Below are positions 1-8,808 of a stretch of 64,000 nucleotides of DNA, piece by piece. Within the stretch, counting starts at the first letter, position 1; each line of letters starts with the position of its first letter. A program made the position numbers and the translations under genes. The stretch comes from Candidatus Vecturithrix granuli (lineage in GTDB: Bacteria > Moduliflexota > Moduliflexia > Moduliflexales > Moduliflexaceae): NCBI GenBank assembly GCA_000739535.1, contig DF820463.1, positions 834,562 through 898,561 of the forward strand, in the 5' to 3' direction. Below the pieces are notes generated by a model. That model made no database searches. It was given only the letters and a program-made list of their open reading frames with translations, and was not told the DNA's origin.

Positions 1-304
1 CTGCTTGCGCGGCCAAAGCAGAGCTTTGGCACTCCGAAAAATGTCCATAACCTTGTATGTCAATACAACTAACTGATATCTGGATGAATAGAATGTTGTT
101 TAGACTGATCTTTACGGATGCCTGGAATGCTTGTCAGGGGAAACATATAAATTTGATGTCAATGCAGAATCAGAGGTAAATATCTTTTGACAAATCATCT
201 CTGTTGAAATACATAATCAGATATGGATATTCACGAGAAATATTTTTCGATTCCGTTGGGCTGCATATTTTTCAAACGATGTATTCGTTGTTTCATACAG
301 CATC
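1..304. other. Intergenic region upstream of the first kinase
   Basis: I see no gene here. Near the left edge (about 12-32) is a short hairpin with arms GCCAAAGC and GCTTTGGC, followed by CACTCC. A related arrangement, with AAAGC and AGCTTT half-sites and a closing CACTCC, recurs near 13370-13420, so it may be a small dispersed repeat. The rest is AT-rich leader before the gene at 305. Confidence 0.4.
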
Positions 305-2635
305 ATGCATGAGAAAACAAAAAAAATCCTGGTCGTAGAAGATGAAAGCATTATTGGACTGTATCTGAAAAGTACCTTAATTCAGATAGGGTATGACGTT
401 GCCGCGGTCGTGATTTCAGGTGAACAGGCGATCCAGCAGGTAGAATTGACCTCCCCTGATCTGATCTTAATGGATATTAACCTGCCTGGTAGTCTGGATG
501 GCATTGAAACGGCTGAACGTATTCGAACAGCACATGACCTCCCGATTATTTATCTGACTGCAAATTCCGATGATCATGTAATCGAACGGGCCAGGGTGAC
601 AGAACCGTTTGGCTATCTGATTAAACCTGTTCATGCCAAAGAATTACATGTGACTATTGAGATGGCTTTCTACAAACATCAGATGGAACGCTCGCTCAGA
701 ATCACGAACCAGCACCTTGAACAGGAAATTCTTGAACGAAAACAGATCGAATACGAATTAGAAAAGCATCGCGGCCATCTTGAAGAGCTTGTTCAAGAAC
801 GAGCTGCTGATCTGAAAATTGCTGTAAACCGGTTGCGTACCATCATCGAAACTGTCGGGGAAGGCATCACATTGAGTGATGAAACGGGATATTTTGAAAT
901 TTTTAATTCCAAAATGGAACAGATTACCGGTTATACTCAGGAGGAAGCCAATCAAAGTCCTGATTTCTTGCGTTTGTTATACCCTGATCCTCGGGACTAT
1001 CAACAAACGCTTTTAGGATTGCAAGAAGCTCGGCAGCACCGAGAAGGCGCGCGCGATCTGGAAACCACGATCACCTCAAAAGATGGACGCCAGAAGACGC
1101 TTCTGGTTTCGACCTCTATTATCCCTGATCAAAACCGTGATTGGTATTTGAGCGCCTATCGTGATATTACCGAACGCAAACGGGCAGAAGAAGAACTGAA
1201 AAACGCAAAAGAGGCGGCGGAAGTCGCCAATCTGGCAAAGAGTCGCTTTCTGGCGAATATGAGCCATGAACTCCGTACCCCCTTAAACGCTATTCTGGGA
1301 TATGCCCAGATTTTCAAGACGGCCGACAATCTTACCAATCGCCAGATTGATGGTCTTGAGACGATTAGAAGCAGCGGAGAACATCTGTTACACCTGATTA
1401 ATGAGGTTTTAGATCTCTCAAAGGTCGAATCTGGGAAATTCGAACTGCAACGCAAAGAATTTCATCTGCCGAATTTCCTCGCCCAAATTGTCAAGATAAT
1501 GCACATCCAGGCGGAACAGCGCAGGCTGTCTTTTTTTTATGAACACGATCCGAATTTACCCTTATGGGTGTATGGCGATGAACAACGGCTCAGTGAGATT
1601 CTGATGAATTTACTCGGCAATGCCATCAAATTTACTGATGCTGGCCAGGTGAATTTTCGCGTGAAGGTCACGGGAAAAACTCAGAATCATGCGTCATGTA
1701 CTGCCACAATTCGATTTGAAGTGGAAGATACGGGCATTGGCATTGCCCCTGAACGATTTGAAGAGATTTTTTTACCCTTTCAACAAATAGCGTTTCGGCG
1801 TGCTTCAATGCAGGGGACAGGGCTGGGACTGACGATCAGCCGGAAATTTGTCGAGATGATGGGTGGTACCTTGCACGTCAGCAGTACGCCTGGCCGGGGC
1901 AGCGTGTTTACCTTTGAACTTACCTTTCCGGAAGTTGTGAGAACGATTGCGACAGAACGTCCTCATGCATTGAATATTCTTGGGTATGAAGGGGAACGAC
2001 GAATGGTTCTCGTCGCCGATGATCACAAAGGAAATCGGGCGATATTGGTTGAGCGGCTGACTTCTATCGGGTTTCAAGTACTCGAAACTGACAATGGACA
2101 AGACTGCCTTGACCTCGCGTTAAGTCACCGTCCCCATGCGATCCTTCTTGATTTGCAAATGCCGGTGCTCAATGGGTTCGAAGTCGCTCAATTGATTCAA
2201 ACCTTCCCTGAATTGAGCGATGTAATTGTGATCGCTATATCTGCCAGTGTCTATCAAGAAATCAGAGTGCAGAGTTTACAAGCCGGGTGCCAGGAATTTC
2301 TGGCGAAACCTATCGACTTCCAGACCTTACTGGAATGTTTACGCCGCTATTTGCACCTCGAATGGATTTATCAAGAAGATTCCCTTGCCTCTGATCGATC
2401 TGAATATCCTGCTGAGACTATTGCTTTACAACGAGTGCTGTTACCTCCATTAGTTCGAGAGACGCTCCTGGAACTTGCCGAACTCGGCATTGTGAAAACT
2501 CTTTTGGCAGAGTTGCAGAAGCTTGAAACGCAAGATGTTCGCTTTCAACCGCTTACTGAGTACCTACGCCAATTTGTCAAGACATATCAGTTCGATCAAC
2601 TGATCGAATTTTTACAAATCCAGCAGGAAAAATGA
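305..2635 (+). CDS. Hybrid sensor histidine kinase (REC-PAS-HisKA-HATPase-REC)
   Basis: This is a 776-residue cytoplasmic signalling protein with no membrane segment. The order is an N-terminal receiver (about 8-125, phosphoacceptor D57, conserved K107), a coiled-coil linker (about 130-175), a PAS domain (about 175-290), a HisKA dimerisation domain with the H-box SHELRTP (His about 321), an HATPase domain (N-box LLGNAIKFTDAG) and a second receiver with D616 in the pattern LLDLQMP. A short C-terminal tail follows. By family knowledge the His autophosphorylates and passes phosphate to the C-terminal Asp; the N-terminal receiver lets another kinase set its activity. The next gene starts 9 bases downstream and is also a receiver-kinase, so the two are probably co-transcribed. 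Input and output are unknown. Confidence 0.93.
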   Translation: MHEKTKKILVVEDESIIGLYLKSTLIQIGYDVAAVVISGEQAIQQVELTSPDLILMDINLPGSLDGIETAERIRTAHDLPIIYLTANSDDHVIERARVTEPFGYLIKPVHAKELHVTIEMAFYKHQMERSLRITNQHLEQEILERKQIEYELEKHRGHLEELVQERAADLKIAVNRLRTIIETVGEGITLSDETGYFEIFNSKMEQITGYTQEEANQSPDFLRLLYPDPRDYQQTLLGLQEARQHREGARDLETTITSKDGRQKTLLVSTSIIPDQNRDWYLSAYRDITERKRAEEELKNAKEAAEVANLAKSRFLANMSHELRTPLNAILGYAQIFKTADNLTNRQIDGLETIRSSGEHLLHLINEVLDLSKVESGKFELQRKEFHLPNFLAQIVKIMHIQAEQRRLSFFYEHDPNLPLWVYGDEQRLSEILMNLLGNAIKFTDAGQVNFRVKVTGKTQNHASCTATIRFEVEDTGIGIAPERFEEIFLPFQQIAFRRASMQGTGLGLTISRKFVEMMGGTLHVSSTPGRGSVFTFELTFPEVVRTIATERPHALNILGYEGERRMVLVADDHKGNRAILVERLTSIGFQVLETDNGQDCLDLALSHRPHAILLDLQMPVLNGFEVAQLIQTFPELSDVIVIAISASVYQEIRVQSLQAGCQEFLAKPIDFQTLLECLRRYLHLEWIYQEDSLASDRSEYPAETIALQRVLLPPLVRETLLELAELGIVKTLLAELQKLETQDVRFQPLTEYLRQFVKTYQFDQLIEFLQIQQEK

Positions 2636-2644
2636 GGGAACACC

Positions 2645-3835
2645 ATGGCAAGAATTTTGGTGGTAGATGATAATCCTAATAACTTAGATGTGCTTGCGGA
2701 ATTGTTCGATCAGCACGATTTTGTGGTCCTATTTGCCCTCGATGGTCGTACTGGCTTGCAACGTGCCGAATCCGGCCGACCAGACCTGATTCTACTAGAC
2801 GTGATGATGGCAAATATGGATGGTTTTGAAACCTGTCGAAAACTAAAAGCAAATAGTTCTACAAAGGATATTCCTGTCATCTTTATGACCGCCCTGACTG
2901 ATACCACTCATAAAGTCAAAGCCTTTGCAAGCGGCGCGGTAGATTATATCACCAAACCCTTTGAACCTGAAGAGGTACTCGCTCGCGTCCACACACATCT
3001 GACATTGCAGCAATTACGACAAGACCTGCAAACAAAGAATGAACAGTTGCAAGATTCTCTGGATACACTCCACAGCACGCAAGAACAATTGGTGCAGGCG
3101 AAGAAGATGGCGGCGTTAGGCCGTCTGGTGGCAGGCATTGCCCATGAGATCAATACTCCGGTCGGGGTTGGTATTACCGCCGCCTCGTTCCTTGAAAAGA
3201 AATCCCGGGAAGTAGCAGACCTGTATGCCTCCGGCAAGCTTCCACGTTCGGAGTTCGAAACATACCTCCGGCAGTCGGTAGATTCTACTGCCTCCATTCT
3301 GAGCAATCTGCAAAGAGCAGCGAAGTTGATTCAACATTTCAAACAGGTTGCCATTGATCAGCATTCCGAAGAACACCATCGCGTGAATCTGAAATTATAT
3401 TTCTCGAATCTTTTCACCGGACTTCAGGCGAAATATGAGCATTTCCCTTATCAAACCTCTCTCACCTGTCAGGAGGATTTATACGTTGATATTTATCCGG
3501 GAATGCTCGTACAAATCCTCTCGCAGCTTTTTGAAAATAGTGTACTCCACGGTTTTGAACACGCTCAAACAGGAACGATCAGCCTCGATATTCATCCGCA
3601 AGGAAACCGGCTGTTCTTGCAGTATCGGGATAATGGTAAAGGGATGAATCCGGAACAATGTGAAAGAGTGTTTGATCCGTTTTTTACAACAAAACGAGCG
3701 CAAGGGGCTGTGGGATTAGGCATGCACATTGTCTATAATTTGATTACCCAAACTCTGGGCGGAACCATTGAATGTCAGAGCGAACCAGAACAAGGAACGA
3801 CATTTTCTATTTCGCTTCCGATACTCAACACCTAA
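2645..3835 (+). CDS. Receiver-histidine kinase
   Basis: The protein has 396 residues and starts at an ATG just after a GAGGGAA ribosome-binding site. It has an N-terminal receiver (about 4-120, phosphoacceptor D52 in LLDVMM), a coiled-coil linker (about 120-155), an H-box in the form AHEINTP (His about 167) and a C-terminal HATPase (about 250-396, ending in the GLGMHIVYNL region). The H-box and the long segment before the ATPase resemble the kinase at 8791-11157, so the two probably belong to one subfamily. It lacks a sensor and DNA-binding domain; its receiver probably takes phosphate from the hybrid kinase immediately upstream. The exact target is unknown. Confidence 0.92.
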   Translation: MARILVVDDNPNNLDVLAELFDQHDFVVLFALDGRTGLQRAESGRPDLILLDVMMANMDGFETCRKLKANSSTKDIPVIFMTALTDTTHKVKAFASGAVDYITKPFEPEEVLARVHTHLTLQQLRQDLQTKNEQLQDSLDTLHSTQEQLVQAKKMAALGRLVAGIAHEINTPVGVGITAASFLEKKSREVADLYASGKLPRSEFETYLRQSVDSTASILSNLQRAAKLIQHFKQVAIDQHSEEHHRVNLKLYFSNLFTGLQAKYEHFPYQTSLTCQEDLYVDIYPGMLVQILSQLFENSVLHGFEHAQTGTISLDIHPQGNRLFLQYRDNGKGMNPEQCERVFDPFFTTKRAQGAVGLGMHIVYNLITQTLGGTIECQSEPEQGTTFSISLPILNT

Positions 3836-3907
3836 AAAAATCAAATTTTTTCTTGCAATAATTCAATAGGGAACTATATTGTAGTCTGACATAAGAAGGA
3901 AACGGAT

Positions 3908-4378
3908 GTGAACGGTATGGATGGAAAAAAATTGATTTGCGCCAATAAAAAAGCCACGCACTCATACTTTATAGAAGAACGCTATGAAACAGGTGTTGTG
4001 TTGCAGGGTACCGAAGTAAAATCTTTGCGAGAAGGGCGCGCGAATTTAAAAGAAAGTTATGCGAAAGTCAAAGATGGCGAAGTGTTTCTCTATAATTGCC
4101 ATATTAGCCCGTATTCGCATGGCAACCGTTTGAATCACGATCCGATCCGACCGCGTAAACTGTTGTTACGAAAACGTGAAATTCGTAAACTCTTTGGTAA
4201 AGTTGCTGAGCGCGGTTATACGTTGGTGCCGTTGAGTTTGTATTTTACGCGCGGGAAAGCGAAACTTGAACTTGGTTTAGGCAAAGGGAAAAAATTATAC
4301 GATAAACGGCAAACCATGAAAGAACGGGATGCCGGCCGAGAAATGGAACGCGTGTTTAAACAACGGCAAAAAGATTGA
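3908..4378 (+). CDS. smpB: SsrA-binding protein SmpB
   Basis: This is SmpB, the tmRNA-binding protein of trans-translation. The 156-residue length is normal for the family. Recognisable features are the early [15 protein letters not shown] strand, the [18 protein letters not shown] segment, the [10 protein letters not shown] loop and a basic C-terminal tail. The GTG at 3908 is preferred because AAGAAGGA lies 8 bases upstream; an in-frame ATG at 3917 is an alternative. Its RNA partner, ssrA, lies 94 bases downstream on the same strand, which supports the call. SmpB binds the tRNA-like domain of tmRNA and delivers it to stalled ribosomes. Confidence 0.97.
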   Translation: MNGMDGKKLICANKKATHSYFIEERYETGVVLQGTEVKSLREGRANLKESYAKVKDGEVFLYNCHISPYSHGNRLNHDPIRPRKLLLRKREIRKLFGKVAERGYTLVPLSLYFTRGKAKLELGLGKGKKLYDKRQTMKERDAGREMERVFKQRQKD

Positions 4379-4456
4379 AGTGACTAAAGTGAGCTAAAGT
4401 GACTAAAGTTTGAAGAGGTTTTCAACTTTGGTCACTTGTCACTTTAGTCACTTATA
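4376..4456. repeat. Inverted array of AGTGACTAA-type repeats (copy 1 of 3)
   Basis: The left arm has three short units built on GTGACTAAA or GTGAGCTAAA. The right arm carries the complementary units (GTCACTTTAGTCACTT). Together they form a long hairpin between smpB and ssrA. Related arrays occur at about 39337-39487 and 50435-50585. It may act as a terminator for smpB, but no clean U-tract follows. Confidence 0.7.
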
Positions 4457-4471
4457 AACTTTTGAGTTTTT

Positions 4472-4861
4472 GGGGGCGAAAAGGTTTCGACGGGGGTAGT
4501 TGAGGCTTCAGTGGCATGTCGAGGTGTCGGCACTCGTAAAACACGGCATAAAACAACTGCAGACGAATATCATACGCCTGCACTGGCAATGGCTGCGTAA
4601 GCAGACGTGCCATGCACAACCGGGTCAATAAGCACCCGGCGTTCAAAATGTCCTTTGCCTGCGAGGCATGGCGAACGTCAACAAAGCAGGCTAGCTGCCT
4701 TTTATGTTTAGGGGAAGGTCGGCGAAACCTCTACTAAACTGGCGCGGCGACTATCCTGTCGTTGGGAGGATCGTCGCGTGAGACTAAAACAACGACTACA
4801 CATGTAGATGCTGGACGCTGAATATCTTCGGACCGGGGTTCGATTCCCCGCGCCTCCACCA
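4472..4861 (+). ncRNA. ssrA: Transfer-messenger RNA (tmRNA)
   Basis: The 5' end GGGGGCG pairs with CGCCTCC near the 3' end to form the tRNA-like acceptor stem, followed by an encoded ACCA. The T-arm GGTTCGATTCC lies at about 4837-4848, and the 5' segment GAAAAGGTTTCGACGGGGG is typical of bacterial one-piece tmRNA. The tag reading frame is at 4559-4600. Length is about 390 nt and smpB is directly upstream. tmRNA rescues ribosomes stalled on broken mRNAs and tags the nascent peptide for proteolysis. Confidence 0.97.
4559..4600 (+). other. tmRNA proteolysis-tag reading frame
   Basis: Reading from a GCA resume codon gives ADEYHTPALAMAA followed by TAA. The resume codon is inferred from the usual Ala start; upstream codons are open in this frame, so it is not proven. 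The hydrophobic end ALAMAA resembles the usual ALAA/AVAA degron recognised by ClpXP and related proteases. Confidence 0.85.
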
Positions 4862-4865
4862 TATG

Positions 4866-4908
4866 AACGCCTGTTTTCAACCATGCGGTTGGAGGTAGGC
4901 GTTTTTGT
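4866..4908 (+). terminator. Rho-independent terminator of ssrA
   Basis: The arms AACGCCT and AGGCGTT enclose a second short stem (CCAACC-type pairing) and are followed by TTTTTGTTTT. It starts five bases after the tmRNA 3' end, the position expected for ssrA termination. Confidence 0.85.
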
Positions 4909-5385
4909 TTTAGTGCTAGCATCCATTACTCATCATGGAGTATAATATCAGAGCACAACCCCAAAAAAGCTTGTACATCAACGAAGAGGACTATTTTCCC
5001 GAACGAGATTCCTTCCCTGGTATCATACGCCAGACTGTTCATTTTCCAGTAACTACGCCTGTTTGTCGCCTTTATAAAGAATATGAACAGGCTTTCTTTG
5101 TTCATAACGATACATATATCTGCTCAAGAAACATAAAGAAGAAATATATTGACGAAAACAATGAAACTTTTTCATAATGTGTGAATCTATGAGAATGCCT
5201 TATGACGCTGAGTTCACTTTTCTTTGAATTGGCGGAAAAGAGCGGGACGGGATGTTTTCTCTGTTTGTGAATGTCAGCATGAATCCGAAAGGGGGTGCTC
5301 GCTTCTGGTAAATTCGATCTATAATTTTGTTGACAATGATAGGTGTAAATCTTCATAATATAGCACATTTTATGCAGGAACAGAT
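4909..5385. other. Intergenic region before the HEAT-repeat gene
   Basis: About 480 bases lie between the ssrA terminator and the palindromic repeat at 5386. Open frames here (plus 4935-5177, minus 5102-5422) have biased composition, no ribosome-binding site and no family features, so I do not call them genes. No RNA gene is recognised. Confidence 0.4.
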
Positions 5386-5447
5386 ATACCGCGAAACTCT
5401 GTTTCGCGGGGGCGAAATACAATTTCGCGCTATATTTTCACAGGAGC
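5386..5447. repeat. CGCGAAA palindromic leader repeat (copy 1)
   Basis: ACCGCGAAA and TTTCGCGG form one arm pair and GGGCGAAAT and ATTTCGCGC a second. TATATTTTCACAGGAG follows. This matches the repeats at 42083, 42201 and 61942. It lies about 75 bases upstream of the HEAT-repeat gene and is the most divergent copy; its AGGAG is not at start-codon distance. Confidence 0.75.
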
Positions 5448-5521
5448 GAGTTTGTCGTAGATCAGTGAATGTCAGGGCAGAGCAGGAGGATGTTTTTGAT
5501 CACTGAAGGAGTAAAAAGCGT

Positions 5522-6925
5522 ATGGGAACCTCAGAAAAGGAATTAATACAGATGCTTCAGTCTGATGATCCTGGGGCACAGTTACGAGCAATCAACGTCT
5601 TAAAACATACCAGATCTCAGGAAGCGATTGACGCGTTAATTGCTCAACTTGACGATTCAGATGCCAATATCCGGGCAGCGGTTACCTATACTCTGGGAAA
5701 AATTTCTTTTGATACTGTTATCCCTGCTCTGATTCAGGCATTGCAAGATCCTTTGCCCAAAGTTCGTTGGACGGCAGCCCTTGCGCTTGGCCAGAAGAAA
5801 GCCACGGCGGCAACCGATGCTCTGTTTTCCTCCTTACGTGACCAGGATGTCATTGTCCGGGGGAGCGTGGCAGAAGCGCTGGCCCTGATCGGTTCCTCAG
5901 AGGTTGAACAACGCCTGATCAGTTTGTTACAAGATGAGGATCACGATTTGCGCCGTTGGGCCTCGTATGCTCTGGGACAGATGCGGGCTGTCAATGCCAT
6001 TGACCCTCTTGTGCAGACATTGAATGATAGCAGTATCGAAGTGCGAGAAAGTGTAGTTGTGTCATTAGCGGAAATAGGCGATGATCGGGCGTTAGAATCG
6101 CTCTTAAAAACGTTGGCAGACCCAAATCCGGATGTCCGGAGCACGGCATCAGAAGTGATTCGAGAATTTAAAAGCCCACAAGCCATCAAAATGCTGCTTG
6201 ACTCACTCAAGAGCGATGATAGTCAGATACGTCGCAGTATTCTTCTGGCATTAGGCCATATACACTGTGCTGAAGCGGTACCTGAGATTATTACGTGTTT
6301 GTCAGACCAGGAGGCGATGGTGCGCAGCGGCGCGGCGTATGCGTTAGGCATGATCGCTTCGGCTGAGGCGGTTGAACCGCTGATTCGCAGCCTGACTGAC
6401 AGCGATTTGAAAGTGCAGGAAAACGCCGCGTATGCTCTGGGAAATATTCAGGCAGAGTGTGCGATTGACCCCTTAGTATCGCTCTGTGAATCTCCGCACG
6501 ATGCAGTTCGTTTGGGGGCGGTGTATGCGTTAGGGAGCTTTAAATCGAAGAGAGCTTTACCGGTCTTGCTTAAAGCGACGCAGGATGCGAGCGCCGCGAT
6601 TCGCAAGAGTGCGGTCTATGCCTTAGGACAAATTCGTTCTGCTGAAGCCATTCCATATCTTTTGCATGCGTTGAAAGATCAAAACAGCTACGTTCGCCAA
6701 AAAGCGGCTGATTCGCTTGAAAAAGTCGTGACGAGCGATGCAATAGATGAGCTTCTCGCATTCTTGCAACACGAAGCCGATGAATATGCTCGCACCGTGA
6801 TTGTGTATTTGTTAGGAGAGATTGGAGGAAGAAATCTATCTTCGATCTTACAAATGTTTGGAAATCGCGGAAGCGATGAGTTTAAAAGTGCCATTCAATC
6901 TGCCATAGGCAAACTACAACAATGA
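5522..6925 (+). CDS. HEAT-repeat (PBS lyase HEAT-like) protein
   Basis: This 467-residue protein consists almost wholly of about 14 tandem HEAT-like repeats of roughly 31 residues. The recurring signature is 'A(I/V)xPL(I/L)xxLxDxDxxVRxxAAxALGxI'. There is no signal peptide or membrane segment. Such proteins are alpha-solenoid scaffolds; the bilin-lyase name of the family is historical and does not imply phycobilin chemistry here. ATG follows GGAGTAAAAAGCGT. The next gene, a PqiC-like lipoprotein, starts 87 bases later. The partner cannot be told from sequence. Confidence 0.9.
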   Translation: MGTSEKELIQMLQSDDPGAQLRAINVLKHTRSQEAIDALIAQLDDSDANIRAAVTYTLGKISFDTVIPALIQALQDPLPKVRWTAALALGQKKATAATDALFSSLRDQDVIVRGSVAEALALIGSSEVEQRLISLLQDEDHDLRRWASYALGQMRAVNAIDPLVQTLNDSSIEVRESVVVSLAEIGDDRALESLLKTLADPNPDVRSTASEVIREFKSPQAIKMLLDSLKSDDSQIRRSILLALGHIHCAEAVPEIITCLSDQEAMVRSGAAYALGMIASAEAVEPLIRSLTDSDLKVQENAAYALGNIQAECAIDPLVSLCESPHDAVRLGAVYALGSFKSKRALPVLLKATQDASAAIRKSAVYALGQIRSAEAIPYLLHALKDQNSYVRQKAADSLEKVVTSDAIDELLAFLQHEADEYARTVIVYLLGEIGGRNLSSILQMFGNRGSDEFKSAIQSAIGKLQQ

Positions 6926-7012
6926 AATACGTGATATGTGGATGCATGAGACTGTCGCCTCAGAGCTTTAGAAACAATGGCAACACAGTATTCACGGTAA
7001 GGTGGAGATTGT

Positions 7013-7666
7013 ATGAACATACCACGCACACCAATTGTTTCTGATTCAATGAAGAAGCAGCGATTGTCTCGTATTACGGCTCTCTGGTGGGGAATCCTGG
7101 TCGTATTGAGCGGATGCGCGAGTGTTCCACCAACGCATTATTATACGTTTCAACCCATACCTGTGATTGGGAGAGAAACGCCGTCATCCCGCTATCCAGC
7201 TTCGATCGGGATTGAAGCTTATGAAGCTGAAACCCCTTACCAACAGGATAGAATTGTTTTTCGGAAATCTCCTTACGAAGTCAATTTTTATGAGTATCAT
7301 CGTTGGCTTCGTCCCCCCGCAGAATTAGTGACTGACCAGGTACAGAAATTGCTCAAAGTATCCGGACTATTTCAACAGATACAGGCTTATACCTATGACT
7401 CAACGCCAGATTATCTCTTGCGTGGTCGTATTCTCCTGTTCGATCAATGGTATAACGGAAAGGGTTCTTCTGTGCGGATTGGAATCCATTATCAATTTGT
7501 GGAACTTGCTCAAGAACAGATCCTCTGGTCAGACGTCATAGAAACCACTGCGACAGTGCCAACATTGAATATTGTGGAAACCGTGAAAGGATTTGAGTCC
7601 GCTGTGCAAGAGAACATTTCACAAGCCCTCGCCTCAATTGATAAGGTATTAGCGCACAAGGAATAA
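7013..7666 (+). CDS. PqiC/ABC-type transport auxiliary lipoprotein
   Basis: The protein has 217 residues. A basic stretch, a hydrophobic segment and the lipobox LSGC (Cys about residue 35) make it a lipoprotein, followed by SVPPTHYYTF, which matches the start of the ABC-type auxiliary (PqiC, DUF330-like) fold. Those proteins are usually outer-membrane-anchored partners of MCE-type lipid transporters, but no MCE, permease or ATPase gene is next to it here. The first ATG at 7013 has GGTGGAG upstream; ATG 7049 would give a more usual signal peptide starting MKKQRLS. It lies two bases before the next gene, implying co-translation. Confidence 0.75.
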   Translation: MNIPRTPIVSDSMKKQRLSRITALWWGILVVLSGCASVPPTHYYTFQPIPVIGRETPSSRYPASIGIEAYEAETPYQQDRIVFRKSPYEVNFYEYHRWLRPPAELVTDQVQKLLKVSGLFQQIQAYTYDSTPDYLLRGRILLFDQWYNGKGSSVRIGIHYQFVELAQEQILWSDVIETTATVPTLNIVETVKGFESAVQENISQALASIDKVLAHKE

Positions 7667-7668
7667 AT

Positions 7669-8808
7669 GTGTATATTTTGATGCCTCCCTGGAAAACTAT
7701 AGATCTACAAATCGCGCCATACATTGAAGAACTTGAAATTGTGGCTCAACGCGGACATAAAGACCCCAGCACAGAGAATTTACTCTTAGCCCTGATGGAG
7801 TTATATCATGAATACCCGACGCTGATTGAAGAATTTATTGCGCTGGTGTTACTCCGCGCTATGCAGCAGCAGCTTGAAATTACTCCCCGAGCCTTTCGAC
7901 TTTCTTTGCTGACCGCTGTTAAATTGGACCTGAGAACCCGAGAAATACGGGATTATGAGTTTTTCTCAGTAGATATGTGGAAACAGGTCGTCCTTGAATG
8001 CCTGTCCCGGGCTGATGAAGAATTTGCCAATGATTGTCTGCGAGATGTGAGTACGGTGAAAATTTATCGCTATGTGGCTCTCCAAATTCTCGGGGGATTC
8101 TTAAATCATGCCAGACCCACCTTCCCAAAGGGATTACGCATTTTAGATGGCGGGTGCAGTATCAATATTGGGTTGAAATGCTTGAATGACCTCGCAATCT
8201 TTCAGGATATTGAGTACTCGCCTGAGATTTTGCAAGTTTTGGGAGGCAAGTTACCCACTTTTCTCCTTCAATATGCGTATGGCATTGACAAATATTCGCC
8301 CAACCTGGAAAGAACCCTGGCCAGCTTGTTTCCTTCAGAGGTGAAATTTTGGGAAGCGTTATATACAAAACTGTATTATCTGAACAAAAAGAAAATCGAA
8401 TATCACCAACAAGATATTCTCTATCTTACTCAACATCAGGAATATGCGGAAGCCTTCGATATTGTCTTTCTGAGTAGTTTATTACGTCGCTTTCCACCGC
8501 ATCAAGTTGCTGAAGTCTTAGTGCAAATTGCTTATATGACAGATACTCACAGCTTTTTGGTGATTAATGAGCAAATGTCGAAAGAAACCATTGAAGGAGG
8601 GGGAACGTATGCCACTTTTATTGTGCCAAAAGAAGACCTCAAGCGGATTATCCAGCAATTTCGCGGGCGAATCGACTTGTATCAACTCTTGAATATGGCC
8701 TTACAGTTATTCGTCTATCCTGATGAAAATTGTCAAAAAGTCTTTGCTGGCAAACATTTGAAAACCTTTCTTCAGCACTATACGACATTATCAGGTCTCA
8801 TGGTCTGA
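7669..8808 (+). CDS. Divergent SAM-methyltransferase-like protein
   Basis: The protein has 379 residues and no confident family. The second half has the order of a Rossmann-fold methyltransferase: ILDGGCS (about 164-170, motif I-like), GIDKYSP (acidic loop), IEYHQQDIL (motif III-like) and FDIVFLSSLLRRF (motif IV-like). The N-terminal 150 residues are helical. I infer a methyltransferase or a degenerate relative; the substrate is unknown. The start is GTG at 7669, directly after the preceding stop, or ATG at 7681. The 3' end overlaps the convergent kinase gene by 18 bases. Confidence 0.7.
   Translation: MYILMPPWKTIDLQIAPYIEELEIVAQRGHKDPSTENLLLALMELYHEYPTLIEEFIALVLLRAMQQQLEITPRAFRLSLLTAVKLDLRTREIRDYEFFSVDMWKQVVLECLSRADEEFANDCLRDVSTVKIYRYVALQILGGFLNHARPTFPKGLRILDGGCSINIGLKCLNDLAIFQDIEYSPEILQVLGGKLPTFLLQYAYGIDKYSPNLERTLASLFPSEVKFWEALYTKLYYLNKKKIEYHQQDILYLTQHQEYAEAFDIVFLSSLLRRFPPHQVAEVLVQIAYMTDTHSFLVINEQMSKETIEGGGTYATFIVPKEDLKRIIQQFRGRIDLYQLLNMALQLFVYPDENCQKVFAGKHLKTFLQHYTTLSGLMV

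Noticed and set aside
4935-5177. 80-codon open frame after ssrA
   Set aside because: No ribosome-binding site, odd composition and no family features; likely chance.
5102-5422. 106-codon minus-strand frame before the HEAT gene
   Set aside because: Runs through a palindromic repeat, with no start signal and no recognisable domain.
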